A stretch of DNA of 37,641 bases from Betaproteobacteria bacterium (GTDB lineage: Bacteria > Pseudomonadota > Gammaproteobacteria > Burkholderiales > SG8-41). The notes below the pieces were generated by a model that was given only the letters and a program-made list of their open reading frames with translations, was not told the origin of the DNA and made no database searches. Shown in pieces: positions 31,307 to 37,641 of this stretch. Position numbers and translations under genes: made by a program. Location of the stretch: positions 1 to 37,641 of the forward strand of contig CANHZX010000005.1 of assembly GCA_947465215.1 (NCBI GenBank). The letters run 5' to 3'. Numbering within the stretch: the stretch's first letter is position 1; every line of letters starts with the position of its first letter.

Positions 31307-32452
31307 ATGGAACTGACCCGGAATCTTCCGCAATCACAATCCTGGCTGCGCCAGCTCTCTCCGCTGGACTGGCTGTATGCCGTCGCGCTGGCCGCCGGCG
31401 CAGTTTATGCACTCAAGCTCTATGGCGATTACATGGATGTCTATGAAAAAGGCATTCTCGCCGGTACTGCGATGGCGCTGGCCGGACTCGGCTGGCACTG
31501 GAAAGCGGTGCGGGTGCTGATGGCCGTACTCGTGGGCACGAGCCTGCTGAGCATTTCCGTTTACCAGGGTGATCTTGCGCGCGCTGACCAGGCCTTCCTG
31601 CTCAAGTATCTGATCTCCAGCCAGACCGCGATCATGTGGATGTGTTTTCTGTTTGCGATGGCCGGTGTTGCCTACTGGGCCGGACTGCTGGCGCGTGCTG
31701 ACGGCGTGACGCAAGCCGCAACCGGATTGACCTGGAGCGCCACCGCGATGGGGCTGATCGGCCTGCTGGTGCGCTGGTACGAGTCTTATCTCGTCGGTGC
31801 CGATGTCGGCCATATCCCGATCAGCAATCTTTACGAAGTGTTCGTGCTTTTCTGCATCATCACCGCGCTGCTTTATTTGTATTACGAAGGCCGTTATGCC
31901 ACGCGCAAGCTGGGCGCCTTCGTGCTGATGATCATTCTTGCCGCAGTGGCATTCATCCTCTGGTACACCTTCGACCGCGGTGCCCATGAAATCCAGCCGC
32001 TGGTGCCGGCGTTGCAATCTTGGTGGATGAAAATTCACGTCCCCGCCAACTTTGTCGGCTATGGCGCATTTTCGATCGCCGCGATGATCGGCGTGGCTTA
32101 TCTGCTGGCGTCAAAAGGAATACTGACCCGTCTGCTGCCGCCGGCCGAAGTGATGGACGATGTGATGTACAAAGCGATCGCCATCGGCTTTGCGTTTTTC
32201 ACGATCGCCACCATCCTCGGCGCGATGTGGGCGGCCGAAGCTTGGGGCGGTTACTGGTCCTGGGATCCCAAGGAAACCTGGGCGCTGATCGTCTGGCTGA
32301 ATTACGCCGCATGGCTGCACATGCGTCTGATCAAGGGCCTGCGTGGCCCGGTGCTGGCGTGGTGGGCGATCATCGGTCTTCTGGTAACGACCTTTGCCTT
32401 CATCGGGGTCAATATGTTCCTCTCCGGACTGCACTCCTACGGAACCTTGTAG
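31307..32452 (+). CDS. ccsB: CcsA/ResC-type cytochrome c synthase subunit
   Basis: The 381-residue integral membrane protein has about eight membrane segments and the tryptophan-rich heme-handling motif WGGYWSWDPKETW (near residue 313) of the CcsA/CcmF/CcmC superfamily. Conserved His candidates are in KIHVPANFVGYGAF and AAWLHMRLIKG. It forms the System II synthetase with the upstream ResB (2-base gap). System II, not the Ccm system, is usual in betaproteobacteria. Its 3' end converges on the glycerophosphodiesterase gene with a 12-base gap and no clear terminator between them. Confidence 0.94.
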   Translation: MELTRNLPQSQSWLRQLSPLDWLYAVALAAGAVYALKLYGDYMDVYEKGILAGTAMALAGLGWHWKAVRVLMAVLVGTSLLSISVYQGDLARADQAFLLKYLISSQTAIMWMCFLFAMAGVAYWAGLLARADGVTQAATGLTWSATAMGLIGLLVRWYESYLVGADVGHIPISNLYEVFVLFCIITALLYLYYEGRYATRKLGAFVLMIILAAVAFILWYTFDRGAHEIQPLVPALQSWWMKIHVPANFVGYGAFSIAAMIGVAYLLASKGILTRLLPPAEVMDDVMYKAIAIGFAFFTIATILGAMWAAEAWGGYWSWDPKETWALIVWLNYAAWLHMRLIKGLRGPVLAWWAIIGLLVTTFAFIGVNMFLSGLHSYGTL

Positions 32453-32464
32453 GCTCCGGATTTT

Positions 32465-33442
32465 TCAGGGACTGACCGGAGTCGGCGCGGGCAGTGGCAA
32501 TCCCCGCGCCGCAGCGATACGGCGCAAACGGTCGGGATAATCCGAAATGATGCCGTCGACGCCGAGTTCAAACATCCGCACCATGTCAGGCTCTTCGTTG
32601 ACAGTCCATACCACCACTTTCAGGCCGAGCTGCCGCGCTTCACTCATGGCAGCTGCAGTCACATCACCAAAATAAGGCGACCAGACCGCGCCACCGGCTG
32701 CCTGTATCAGCTTCGGCAGCGAGCCACCGAACCGGCTGACATGTTTTTCTGCAGTCCATGGCGATGTTAAAGCGCCCGCGTGAATGTTGTCCTGCCAGGC
32801 TTGCTGCACGGAAAGATAAACCGTGTTGATCTGCGGCGCTTCCTGTTGCACCACTTGCAGCGTGCGCCAGTCCAAGGACTGGATGGTGACCCGGGATTCA
32901 AGCTTTTCGGCTTGTATCAGCGCGATCAGTGCATGCGCGAATTCTGCCGGTGGCAGCGTGCGTTGCGGATGATCCGGGGAAATCTTGGTTTCAATATTGA
33001 ACCGCACCCGGTCATTGCCGGCCTGCCGGGCCAGCGCAAACACGTCCGTCAGGCGCGGCATGCGCGTGCCGTCGACGGCGTGTTGTCGCGCAAAACGCTG
33101 CGCATAGTCTGTGCCGGGGCGGATGCGACCGACGTCATAGTGCTGTAGTTGCGCGAAGCTGAGAGTATGAATCGCGAGGTCGTCGCGTTCCAGCCATTGC
33201 CCGTCCGGACCGCGGGTGATGTCGGGATTCAGCGTGGCGTCGTGGCTGACCACAACCACGCCGTCCTGCGTCACCGCGACATCGAGTTCCAGCGTGGTGA
33301 CACCTAGCGTGAGTGCGTGGGCGAATGCGGGCAGGGTGTTTTCCGGCAGCAGTCCGCGTGCGCCGCGATGGCCCTGCAGATCCAGGCCCGATGCCGCAGC
33401 AGTGATCATCAGCAGTGCGGTCGCGATGAAAATGCGGTGCAT
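32465..33442 (-). CDS. Exported glycerophosphodiester phosphodiesterase
   Basis: The 325-residue protein hydrolyses glycerophosphodiesters to glycerol 3-phosphate and an alcohol. A signal peptide (residues 1-19) suggests a periplasmic GlpQ-like enzyme. The GDPD motifs are HRGARG (residues 25-30), PENT (33-36), ELDVAVTQDG (52-61) and SHD (66-68). Later motifs are NIETK and the C-terminal VVWTVNEEPDMVRMFELGVDGIISDYPD. It is convergent with ccsB and lies 12 bases downstream of the SH3-like gene on the same strand. I leave the symbol empty because several GDPD paralogues are common. Confidence 0.92.
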   Translation of the reverse strand: MHRIFIATALLMITAAASGLDLQGHRGARGLLPENTLPAFAHALTLGVTTLELDVAVTQDGVVVVSHDATLNPDITRGPDGQWLERDDLAIHTLSFAQLQHYDVGRIRPGTDYAQRFARQHAVDGTRMPRLTDVFALARQAGNDRVRFNIETKISPDHPQRTLPPAEFAHALIALIQAEKLESRVTIQSLDWRTLQVVQQEAPQINTVYLSVQQAWQDNIHAGALTSPWTAEKHVSRFGGSLPKLIQAAGGAVWSPYFGDVTAAAMSEARQLGLKVVVWTVNEEPDMVRMFELGVDGIISDYPDRLRRIAAARGLPLPAPTPVSP

Positions 33443-33454
33443 GTGGCGCGCATG

Positions 33455-34156
33455 TTACTCGCCGGCGGCGAGGAAGGAGGTCAGGCGCCAGCCGTTTTCG
33501 CTTTTGCGGAAACAGGCCAGATGTTCAACGGGGCTGCGGATATGTTCTTCAGGAATATAACCATCACGGTCCTGCGCCCGGATCCGCACCCATTTCTGTT
33601 TGCTGTCGGGTTCCTTGTCATCGACTTCCCAATCCGCAACCCGCACGATGACATGGCCCAGTGTGCGCTGAACCACAGCACTGCCCGAAGGCCCGCTGCG
33701 CACCTCGGCTTGTTTGATGGTGATAGCGCCATAGCCATGAGGATCAAGATCCTTGGGCCATTGCGGCAAAACATAAGGCGCACACAGGCTGCGCGGCATA
33801 TGGTCATGACGGTACCAGGCGGCGGCGAGCTGCAGTGCCCGCGGTAGCTCGCGCCACAAAGGACTGTTGTCGGCGTCGGGTTCCCACTGCCGGTTGAATT
33901 CGTCGATGCCGCGCGGCTGTTCCAGCCCGTTGCGCACATTGCGGTCAACAATGCCGAGCACGAACTTGCGGTCGCGCTGTTGGATGGCTGTCAGCAGCCG
34001 GTCGCGGAAGCGGATCCATGAAACATCGCCGGCGGCTTCGTCGCGAGGTACGAATACGGGTTCGGCGGGCGTCGCTGCGCCGGCCTTAAGGCTCAGCGCA
34101 AGCAAGGCGGCACAGCCAGCAAGGATCAACAGGTTTTTTATCAACGGCGCAGGCAT
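33455..34156 (-). CDS. Exported protein with C-terminal SH3-like domain, function unknown
   Basis: The 233-residue protein has an N-terminal export signal (PLIKNLLILAGCAALLALSLKAGA). An LAGC sequence inside the hydrophobic run could be a lipobox, but the hydrophobic segment continues past it, so signal peptidase I cleavage after AGA is equally possible. The C-terminal 90 residues look like a bacterial SH3 domain (QAEVRSGPSGSAVVQRTLGHVIVRV ... KWVRIRAQDRDGYIPEEHI). I start at ATG 34156 because the longer track ORF puts 27 non-signal residues before the signal. The middle domain is unrecognised. It may share a transcript with the GntR gene upstream and the GDPD gene downstream. Confidence 0.78.
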   Translation of the reverse strand: MPAPLIKNLLILAGCAALLALSLKAGAATPAEPVFVPRDEAAGDVSWIRFRDRLLTAIQQRDRKFVLGIVDRNVRNGLEQPRGIDEFNRQWEPDADNSPLWRELPRALQLAAAWYRHDHMPRSLCAPYVLPQWPKDLDPHGYGAITIKQAEVRSGPSGSAVVQRTLGHVIVRVADWEVDDKEPDSKQKWVRIRAQDRDGYIPEEHIRSPVEHLACFRKSENGWRLTSFLAAGE

Positions 34157-34240
34157 CGGATTTTGTCGACTTCGGCGTTCCGGGGTCCCGGAACAACGCT
34201 GGCGTATCTTAAGCGGCGGCCATGGACCGCACAACAAACC

Positions 34241-34975
34241 TCAGGCGGCGGGCTGTGCCGCTGCAGCCTGGGCGCGCAGCAAATCCACCGCGGCATCGCG
34301 TGAATCGATGACGCGCTGGCGGGCAATGCGCTCTGCTGCATCACCGTCGCCGTCGCGGATGGACTGCAGCAATCCCTGCCAATGGCGGACGGATTGTCTG
34401 CGGCGGTCTGCAGACGACAGTCCCAGTCGGGTGTAGCGCACGGTCTGCACCGCCAGTGAGCCGAGAATGGTCTGCAGGCGTCGGTTGCCGGCGGCTTGCG
34501 TCAGCAGGCGGTTCAGCCGGGTGACAGTTTCGATGTATTCATCGCCGTTGCCGGGCAGTTCGGCGGCCTGGACCAGCCGCTGGATGTCTTCTTCGATCAG
34601 TGGCAGCAAGGCATTGCGTTGCGGGCTTTCGGCGATCAGCCGGTCGCGCAGGCCGTTGAGCATGGCGCGGATGTCGAAGATTTCGTTGACCTCTTCAATG
34701 GTCGGATTGGTGACCTGGGCACCGCGCCGGGCGAGGATGATGACCAGCCCTTCTTTTTCCAGCAGCCGCAGTGCTTCCCGTACCGGGCCGCGGCTGACTT
34801 CGAATTCCGCCGCTACCGATTGCTCCATGATGCGCTGCCCCGGCGCATAGGTGCCGGAGACGATGCGTGAAGACAGCTGGGTGGCAATCTGCTCCGGCAG
34901 GGATTGCGTCAGCGGGGGGTCCGTACGCAACTGCGTAATTACGTCGGTGGGTGCGGGATGGCCAATGGTGGTCAT
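34241..34975 (-). CDS. GntR-family regulator with FCD domain
   Basis: The 244-residue regulator has an N-terminal winged helix (SLPEQIATQLSSRIVSGTYAPGQRIMEQSVAAEFEVSRGPVREALRLLEKEGLV) and a helical FCD effector domain, placing it in the FadR/VanR-type subgroup. Two of the usual metal-ligand histidines are absent: FHxxL is LNRLL, and the final His of AMRxH is replaced. Only the His of RHWQGLL is retained. Start ATG 34975 is chosen over the track TTG because the encoded MTTIGHPAP start follows GGA at a workable distance. It is divergent from the biotin carrier/carboxyltransferase genes across a palindromic operator, so it probably represses both itself and that operon. Confidence 0.9.
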   Translation of the reverse strand: MTTIGHPAPTDVITQLRTDPPLTQSLPEQIATQLSSRIVSGTYAPGQRIMEQSVAAEFEVSRGPVREALRLLEKEGLVIILARRGAQVTNPTIEEVNEIFDIRAMLNGLRDRLIAESPQRNALLPLIEEDIQRLVQAAELPGNGDEYIETVTRLNRLLTQAAGNRRLQTILGSLAVQTVRYTRLGLSSADRRRQSVRHWQGLLQSIRDGDGDAAERIARQRVIDSRDAAVDLLRAQAAAAQPAA

Positions 34976-34985
34976 GATGAATTCC

Positions 34986-35014
34986 AAGATACGGCCACTT
35001 TGTAAGATTGTCAA
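34986..35014 (-). promoter_or_regulatory. Candidate promoter of the GntR gene
   Basis: The minus strand has a perfect -35 TTGACA (35009-35014), a 17-base spacer and TATCTT (34986-34991, four of six matches). The -35 lies inside the palindrome at 35004-35021, so a bound repressor would block it. The expected start is very close to the ATG at 34975, giving a leader of only a few bases. Confidence 0.6.
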
Positions 35015-35029
35015 CAATCTTCTTGACAA
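35004..35029. promoter_or_regulatory. Palindromic operator in the GntR-carboxylase divergent region
   Basis: AAGATTGT-CA-ACAATCTT (35004-35021) is a perfect 8-bp-arm palindrome. An overlapping inverted pair TTGTCAA (35008-35014) and TTGACAA (35023-35029) contains the -35 boxes of both divergent promoters. This is a typical site for an autoregulated GntR-family repressor. Confidence 0.7.
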
Positions 35030-35051
35030 CAAAATGGGCTCCGACTAGCAT
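35023..35051 (+). promoter_or_regulatory. Candidate promoter of the carboxylase operon
   Basis: A perfect -35 TTGACA (35023-35028), a 17-base spacer and TAGCAT (35046-35051, four of six matches) lie 37 bases before the biotin carrier ATG. The -35 forms one half of the TTGTCAA/TTGACAA inverted pair. Confidence 0.6.
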
Positions 35052-35087
35052 CCGCTATTCAACAGACCGAACCTGAGGAGCACGACC

Positions 35088-35309
35088 ATGGCCCGTATTG
35101 AAGTCAAATCCGAAATCACCGGTACCGTCTGGCAGCTCAAAGCCAAGCCCGGTGACAAGGTCGAAGGTGGCGATGTGCTGATCGTCATTGAATCCATGAA
35201 GATGGAAATCCCCGTCATCACCGAAGACGGCGGCACGGTAAAGGAAATTCTGGTCAATGAAAAAGACCCGGTCTCCGAAGGCCAGGTTGTCGCGATCATT
35301 GAAGAGTAA
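35088..35309 (+). CDS. Stand-alone biotin/lipoyl carrier protein (biotin carboxyl carrier type)
   Basis: The 73-residue protein is a single biotinyl domain. ESMKME holds the lysine to be biotinylated (Lys38), with the flanking hairpin GTVWQLKAKPGDKVEGGDVL and the return strand GGTVKEILVNEKDPVSEGQVV. It lacks the N-terminal linker of AccB and is therefore the small free-carrier type used by multi-subunit acyl-CoA carboxylases or decarboxylases. It has a good ribosome site (GAGGAGCACGACC before ATG). Two carboxyltransferase genes follow on the same strand. No biotin carboxylase gene is in the window. Confidence 0.92.
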   Translation: MARIEVKSEITGTVWQLKAKPGDKVEGGDVLIVIESMKMEIPVITEDGGTVKEILVNEKDPVSEGQVVAIIEE

Positions 35310-35317
35310 GTCCTGAA

Positions 35318-35358
35318 GTAAGCGAACACTCATGTCGTGAGTGCAAGTGCACGCTTAC
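35318..35358 (+). other. Nested hairpin between the carrier and carboxyltransferase genes
   Basis: GTAAGCG (35318-35324) pairs with CGCTTAC (35352-35358) and encloses a second stem CACTCA-TGTCG-TGAGTG (35327-35343). An A/T-rich stretch without a clean T-run follows, so it is not a normal terminator. It may set RNA stability or the ratio of carrier to carboxyltransferase; this is inference. The remaining bases to ATG 35402 are A/T-rich with no other feature. Confidence 0.5.
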
Positions 35359-35401
35359 AAATAACTATTTGTATTCAATAAATAAATATTAAATCCTCGG
35401 A

Positions 35402-36970
35402 ATGAGCTGGCAGCCTGAAATCGACGAGCTTCAGCGGCGCCGCCAGTTGGCGGAAGCCTGCGGTGGCACGGAAGCTGTGGCCAAACACCACGCCCAAGGC
35501 AAGCTGACCGTAAGGGAACGCGTGGCTGCCCTGGCCGATCCGGGGTCGTTTCGCGAGGTCGGCAAACTGGCCGGCAAGGCGACTTATGACTCCGCTGGAC
35601 AACTGAAGAGCTTCGAGCCGGCGCCCTATGTCATGGGCATAGGCCGTATCAACGGCCGGCCGGTCGCTATCGGCGGCGAGGATTACACCATCCGCGCCGG
35701 CACCGGTTTCGGCAGCGACCGCCGCAAAGGCGGGCAGGGCGGTTTCATCGAAGACCTCGCTTTTGAGTACCGGATCCCGCTGATCAACCTGATCGACGGT
35801 ACCGGCGGCACAGTCAACACCGCCAAGCGCAAGGGTTACACCGTTGTTCCCGGTTACGGCCAGGACGGCATCGAGCGTTCGGTCGAACTGCTGGGCCAGG
35901 TGCCGGTGGTGTCGGCGGTGATGGGCACGACCGCCGGCGGACCGTCGATGCGCGCGATCCTCGCTCACTGGTCGATCATGGTCAAAGGCACGGGTCAGAT
36001 ATTTGCTGCAGGACCGCCGGTGGTCGAACGGGCTTTCGGCGAAAAGCTGCACAAGGACGAACTGGGCGGGACCAAGGTCGCGGTCGACACCGCCGGCACC
36101 ATCGACAATGTCGCCGAGAACGAGCAGGACTGTTTTGAGCAGATTCGCCGCTTCCTGTCGTACATGCCGCAAAACGTCTGGGAACTGCCGCCGGTTGAAA
36201 ACAATGGCGATCCGGTGGATCGCTGCGAAGACGCTCTGGCCAGCATAGTGCCGCGCTCCAATCGCCAGGCCTACAACATGAAAAAGCTGGTCGGCATGAT
36301 TGTCGACCGCGATTCGTTTTTCGAAATCCAGCCGACGTTCGGCAAAGCCGTCATTACCGCGCTGGCTCGGATGAACGGCAAAGTCGTCGGCATCATTGCC
36401 AGCAATCCGATGGTCGGCGGCATCATGGATTTCAAGGCGGCGCGCAAGCAGGGCCACTTCGCCGAGCTCTGCGACATGTTCAACATCCCGATCATCCTGT
36501 TTGCTGACATACCGGGCCTGATGGTCGGTCGCGAGTCCGAGGCCGATGCCATCCTGCGCGAAGGTGTGCGCACACGCTATATCCTCGGTCAGGCGAAAGT
36601 GCCGATGTTCACGGTGATCGTGCGCAAGTGTTATGGCGTTGCCGGAGGCGGCTTCATTGATCGCGCCGGCCTGAATTTCAAGATTGCCTGGCCGTCGGGC
36701 GAGTGGGGCTCATTGCCGGTTGAGGGTGGCGTCAAAGCGGCTTACCGCCGTGAAATTGAAAGCGCGCCGGACCCCGCCGCGCGGGAGCGCGAAATCGAAG
36801 CGGAATTAAAACAGCTCGCTTCGCCGTTCCGCACCGCTGAAGCGTTTGCGATTGAAGACCTGATCGATCCGCGCGAGACCCGTCCTTATCTGTGCCAGTT
36901 CATTGAATCGATGCAGGGACGACTTGCCAGCCAACTTGGACCGAAGTATCACGCCGGCGTCCGGCCTTGA
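35402..36970 (+). CDS. Acyl-CoA carboxylase, carboxyltransferase subunit (first copy)
   Basis: The 522-residue protein contains both crotonase-like halves of a PccB/MmdA-type carboxyltransferase, which moves CO2 between carboxybiotin and an acyl-CoA. The N-terminal half shows LTVRERVAALADPGSFREVG and VVSAVMGTTAGGPSMRAILAHWSIMVKGTGQIFAAGPPVV. The C-terminal half shows GGIMDFKAARKQGHFAELCDMFNIPIILFADIPGLMVG, GVAGGGFIDRAG and the ending AIEDLIDPRETRPYLCQFIE. The acyl-CoA cannot be named from the motifs. The start ATG has only a weak CGGA ribosome site. It is the second gene of the GntR-controlled operon; a different carboxyltransferase follows after 33 bases. Confidence 0.9.
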   Translation: MSWQPEIDELQRRRQLAEACGGTEAVAKHHAQGKLTVRERVAALADPGSFREVGKLAGKATYDSAGQLKSFEPAPYVMGIGRINGRPVAIGGEDYTIRAGTGFGSDRRKGGQGGFIEDLAFEYRIPLINLIDGTGGTVNTAKRKGYTVVPGYGQDGIERSVELLGQVPVVSAVMGTTAGGPSMRAILAHWSIMVKGTGQIFAAGPPVVERAFGEKLHKDELGGTKVAVDTAGTIDNVAENEQDCFEQIRRFLSYMPQNVWELPPVENNGDPVDRCEDALASIVPRSNRQAYNMKKLVGMIVDRDSFFEIQPTFGKAVITALARMNGKVVGIIASNPMVGGIMDFKAARKQGHFAELCDMFNIPIILFADIPGLMVGRESEADAILREGVRTRYILGQAKVPMFTVIVRKCYGVAGGGFIDRAGLNFKIAWPSGEWGSLPVEGGVKAAYRREIESAPDPAAREREIEAELKQLASPFRTAEAFAIEDLIDPRETRPYLCQFIESMQGRLASQLGPKYHAGVRP

Positions 36971-37003
36971 TGCATAAATAATTGATTTAATTGGATATTT
37001 AAT

Positions 37004-37641
37004 ATGGCATTCGAAGTATTGCTGCAGGAATACGAAGCCCGCCGTGCCAAAGCATTGGCCGGCGGCGGCGAAGAGAAATATGCGAAGCGCACGGCCAAGG
37101 GTATCTGGAATGCCCGCCAGCGCATCGATTACCTGATGGACAAGGGCTCGTTTATTGAATCGGGCCTGTTCGGATCCTCCGGTGTCTACGCCGAACAGGA
37201 AGATGAAACCCAGACCGACGGCAAACTCGCTGGCTTCGGCCGCATCGACGGTCGCGACGTCTGTCTGGTGGTTAATGACTTCACGGTGAAGGGCGCGTCG
37301 ACCTCGGCGACCAACAGCAAAAAAATCGGCCACATGAAGCGCACCGCCACCGAGCGTGGCATGCCGCTGGTGCTGATCGGTGAATCCACCGGCGCACGTC
37401 TCCCGGATGCGATGGGTTCGCGAGGGATGGGTTTATTGCTTGGTAACGACAACACGCAGTTCCGCCGTATGCGTGAAGTGCCGATGGCCGCCGCAGCCTT
37501 CGGGCCTTCTTTCGGTTCATCGACCTGGCTGATGTGCCAGTCCGATTTTGCGATCATGCACAAGAGCGCGATCATGGCTGTGTCGAGTCCTGGTCTGGTG
37601 TCGATGGCGCTGGGCGAAAAAGTTGCTGCCGAAGACCTCGG
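37004..37641 (+). CDS. Acyl-CoA carboxylase, carboxyltransferase subunit (second copy, partial)
   Basis: This ORF is not in the track because it has no stop before the window ends; about 212 residues are visible. It begins MAFEVLLQEYEARRAKAL and continues KRTAKGIWNARQRIDYLMDKGSFIE, VVNDFTVKGASTSATNSKKIGHM, LVLIGESTGARLPDAMGSRG, and MREVPMAAAAFGPSFGSSTWLMCQSDFAIM. This is the N-terminal half of a PccB-type carboxyltransferase. It aligns only loosely by eye with the upstream copy, so the two are divergent paralogues and not a recent duplication. No clear ribosome site precedes the ATG. Confidence 0.88.
   Translation, partial: MAFEVLLQEYEARRAKALAGGGEEKYAKRTAKGIWNARQRIDYLMDKGSFIESGLFGSSGVYAEQEDETQTDGKLAGFGRIDGRDVCLVVNDFTVKGASTSATNSKKIGHMKRTATERGMPLVLIGESTGARLPDAMGSRGMGLLLGNDNTQFRRMREVPMAAAAFGPSFGSSTWLMCQSDFAIMHKSAIMAVSSPGLVSMALGEKVAAEDL

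Overview
The window is chromosomal DNA from a betaproteobacterium. The evidence is gene content and order: pilMNOPQ divergent from a class A penicillin-binding protein, then aroK-aroB-dgt-gltB-gltD-hemE-priA-argS-SPOR-dsbA, and the block hemB / engB / cytochrome c4 / ResB-CcsB (System II cytochrome c maturation). The genus cannot be fixed from sequence alone. No insertion sequence, prophage, CRISPR array, rRNA or tRNA was seen. No gene-free stretch exceeds about 250 bases; the longest are hemE-priA, mrcA-pilM and engB-hemB.

Layout. (1) 1-1.0 kb, minus strand: two poorly characterised genes, a small secreted His/Cys-rich protein and a multi-pass membrane protein with a His-containing tail. (2) 1.06-9.2 kb, minus strand: hemE, priA, argS, a SPOR-domain protein, two tandem DsbA-type oxidoreductases (CPHC and CPYC) and a short-chain dehydrogenase. 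The hemE-priA gap carries DnaA-box-like sites. (3) 9.2-18.3 kb, minus strand: aroK, aroB, dgt, gltB and gltD, many with overlapping or touching ends; hemE overlaps gltD. (4) 18.4-23.4 kb, minus strand: pilM-N-O-P-Q, the type IV pilus alignment subcomplex and secretin, closed by a strong intrinsic terminator. (5) 23.6-26.6 kb, plus strand: mrcA (PBP1A) and a conserved protein of unknown function. (6) 26.6-32.5 kb: hemB and engB (minus), then cytochrome c4, resB and ccsB (plus). Heme synthesis and cytochrome c assembly are therefore neighbours. (7) 32.5-37.6 kb: a periplasmic glycerophosphodiester phosphodiesterase, an SH3-like exported protein and a GntR-family regulator (minus), divergent from a biotin-carrier/acyl-CoA carboxyltransferase operon that runs off the right edge.

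The most interesting signal is non-coding. Between engB and hemB, on the plus strand, there is a sigma-E-like promoter (GGAACTa-N16-TCTGA). It is followed by three small hairpins, one with an anti-Shine-Dalgarno CUCCUCCC loop, and a strong intrinsic terminator. Together these outline a small RNA of about 105 nt, convergent with engB. That is the position of Spot 42 in enterobacteria and of the sigma-22-dependent ErsA in Pseudomonas. Its promoter overlaps the apparent hemB -10 box on the other strand. A second clear regulatory unit is the palindromic operator between the GntR gene and the carboxylase operon, where two TTGACA -35 boxes lie on either side of and within the inverted repeat.

All calls come from reading the sequence and the supplied translations. 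No database search or folding program was run.
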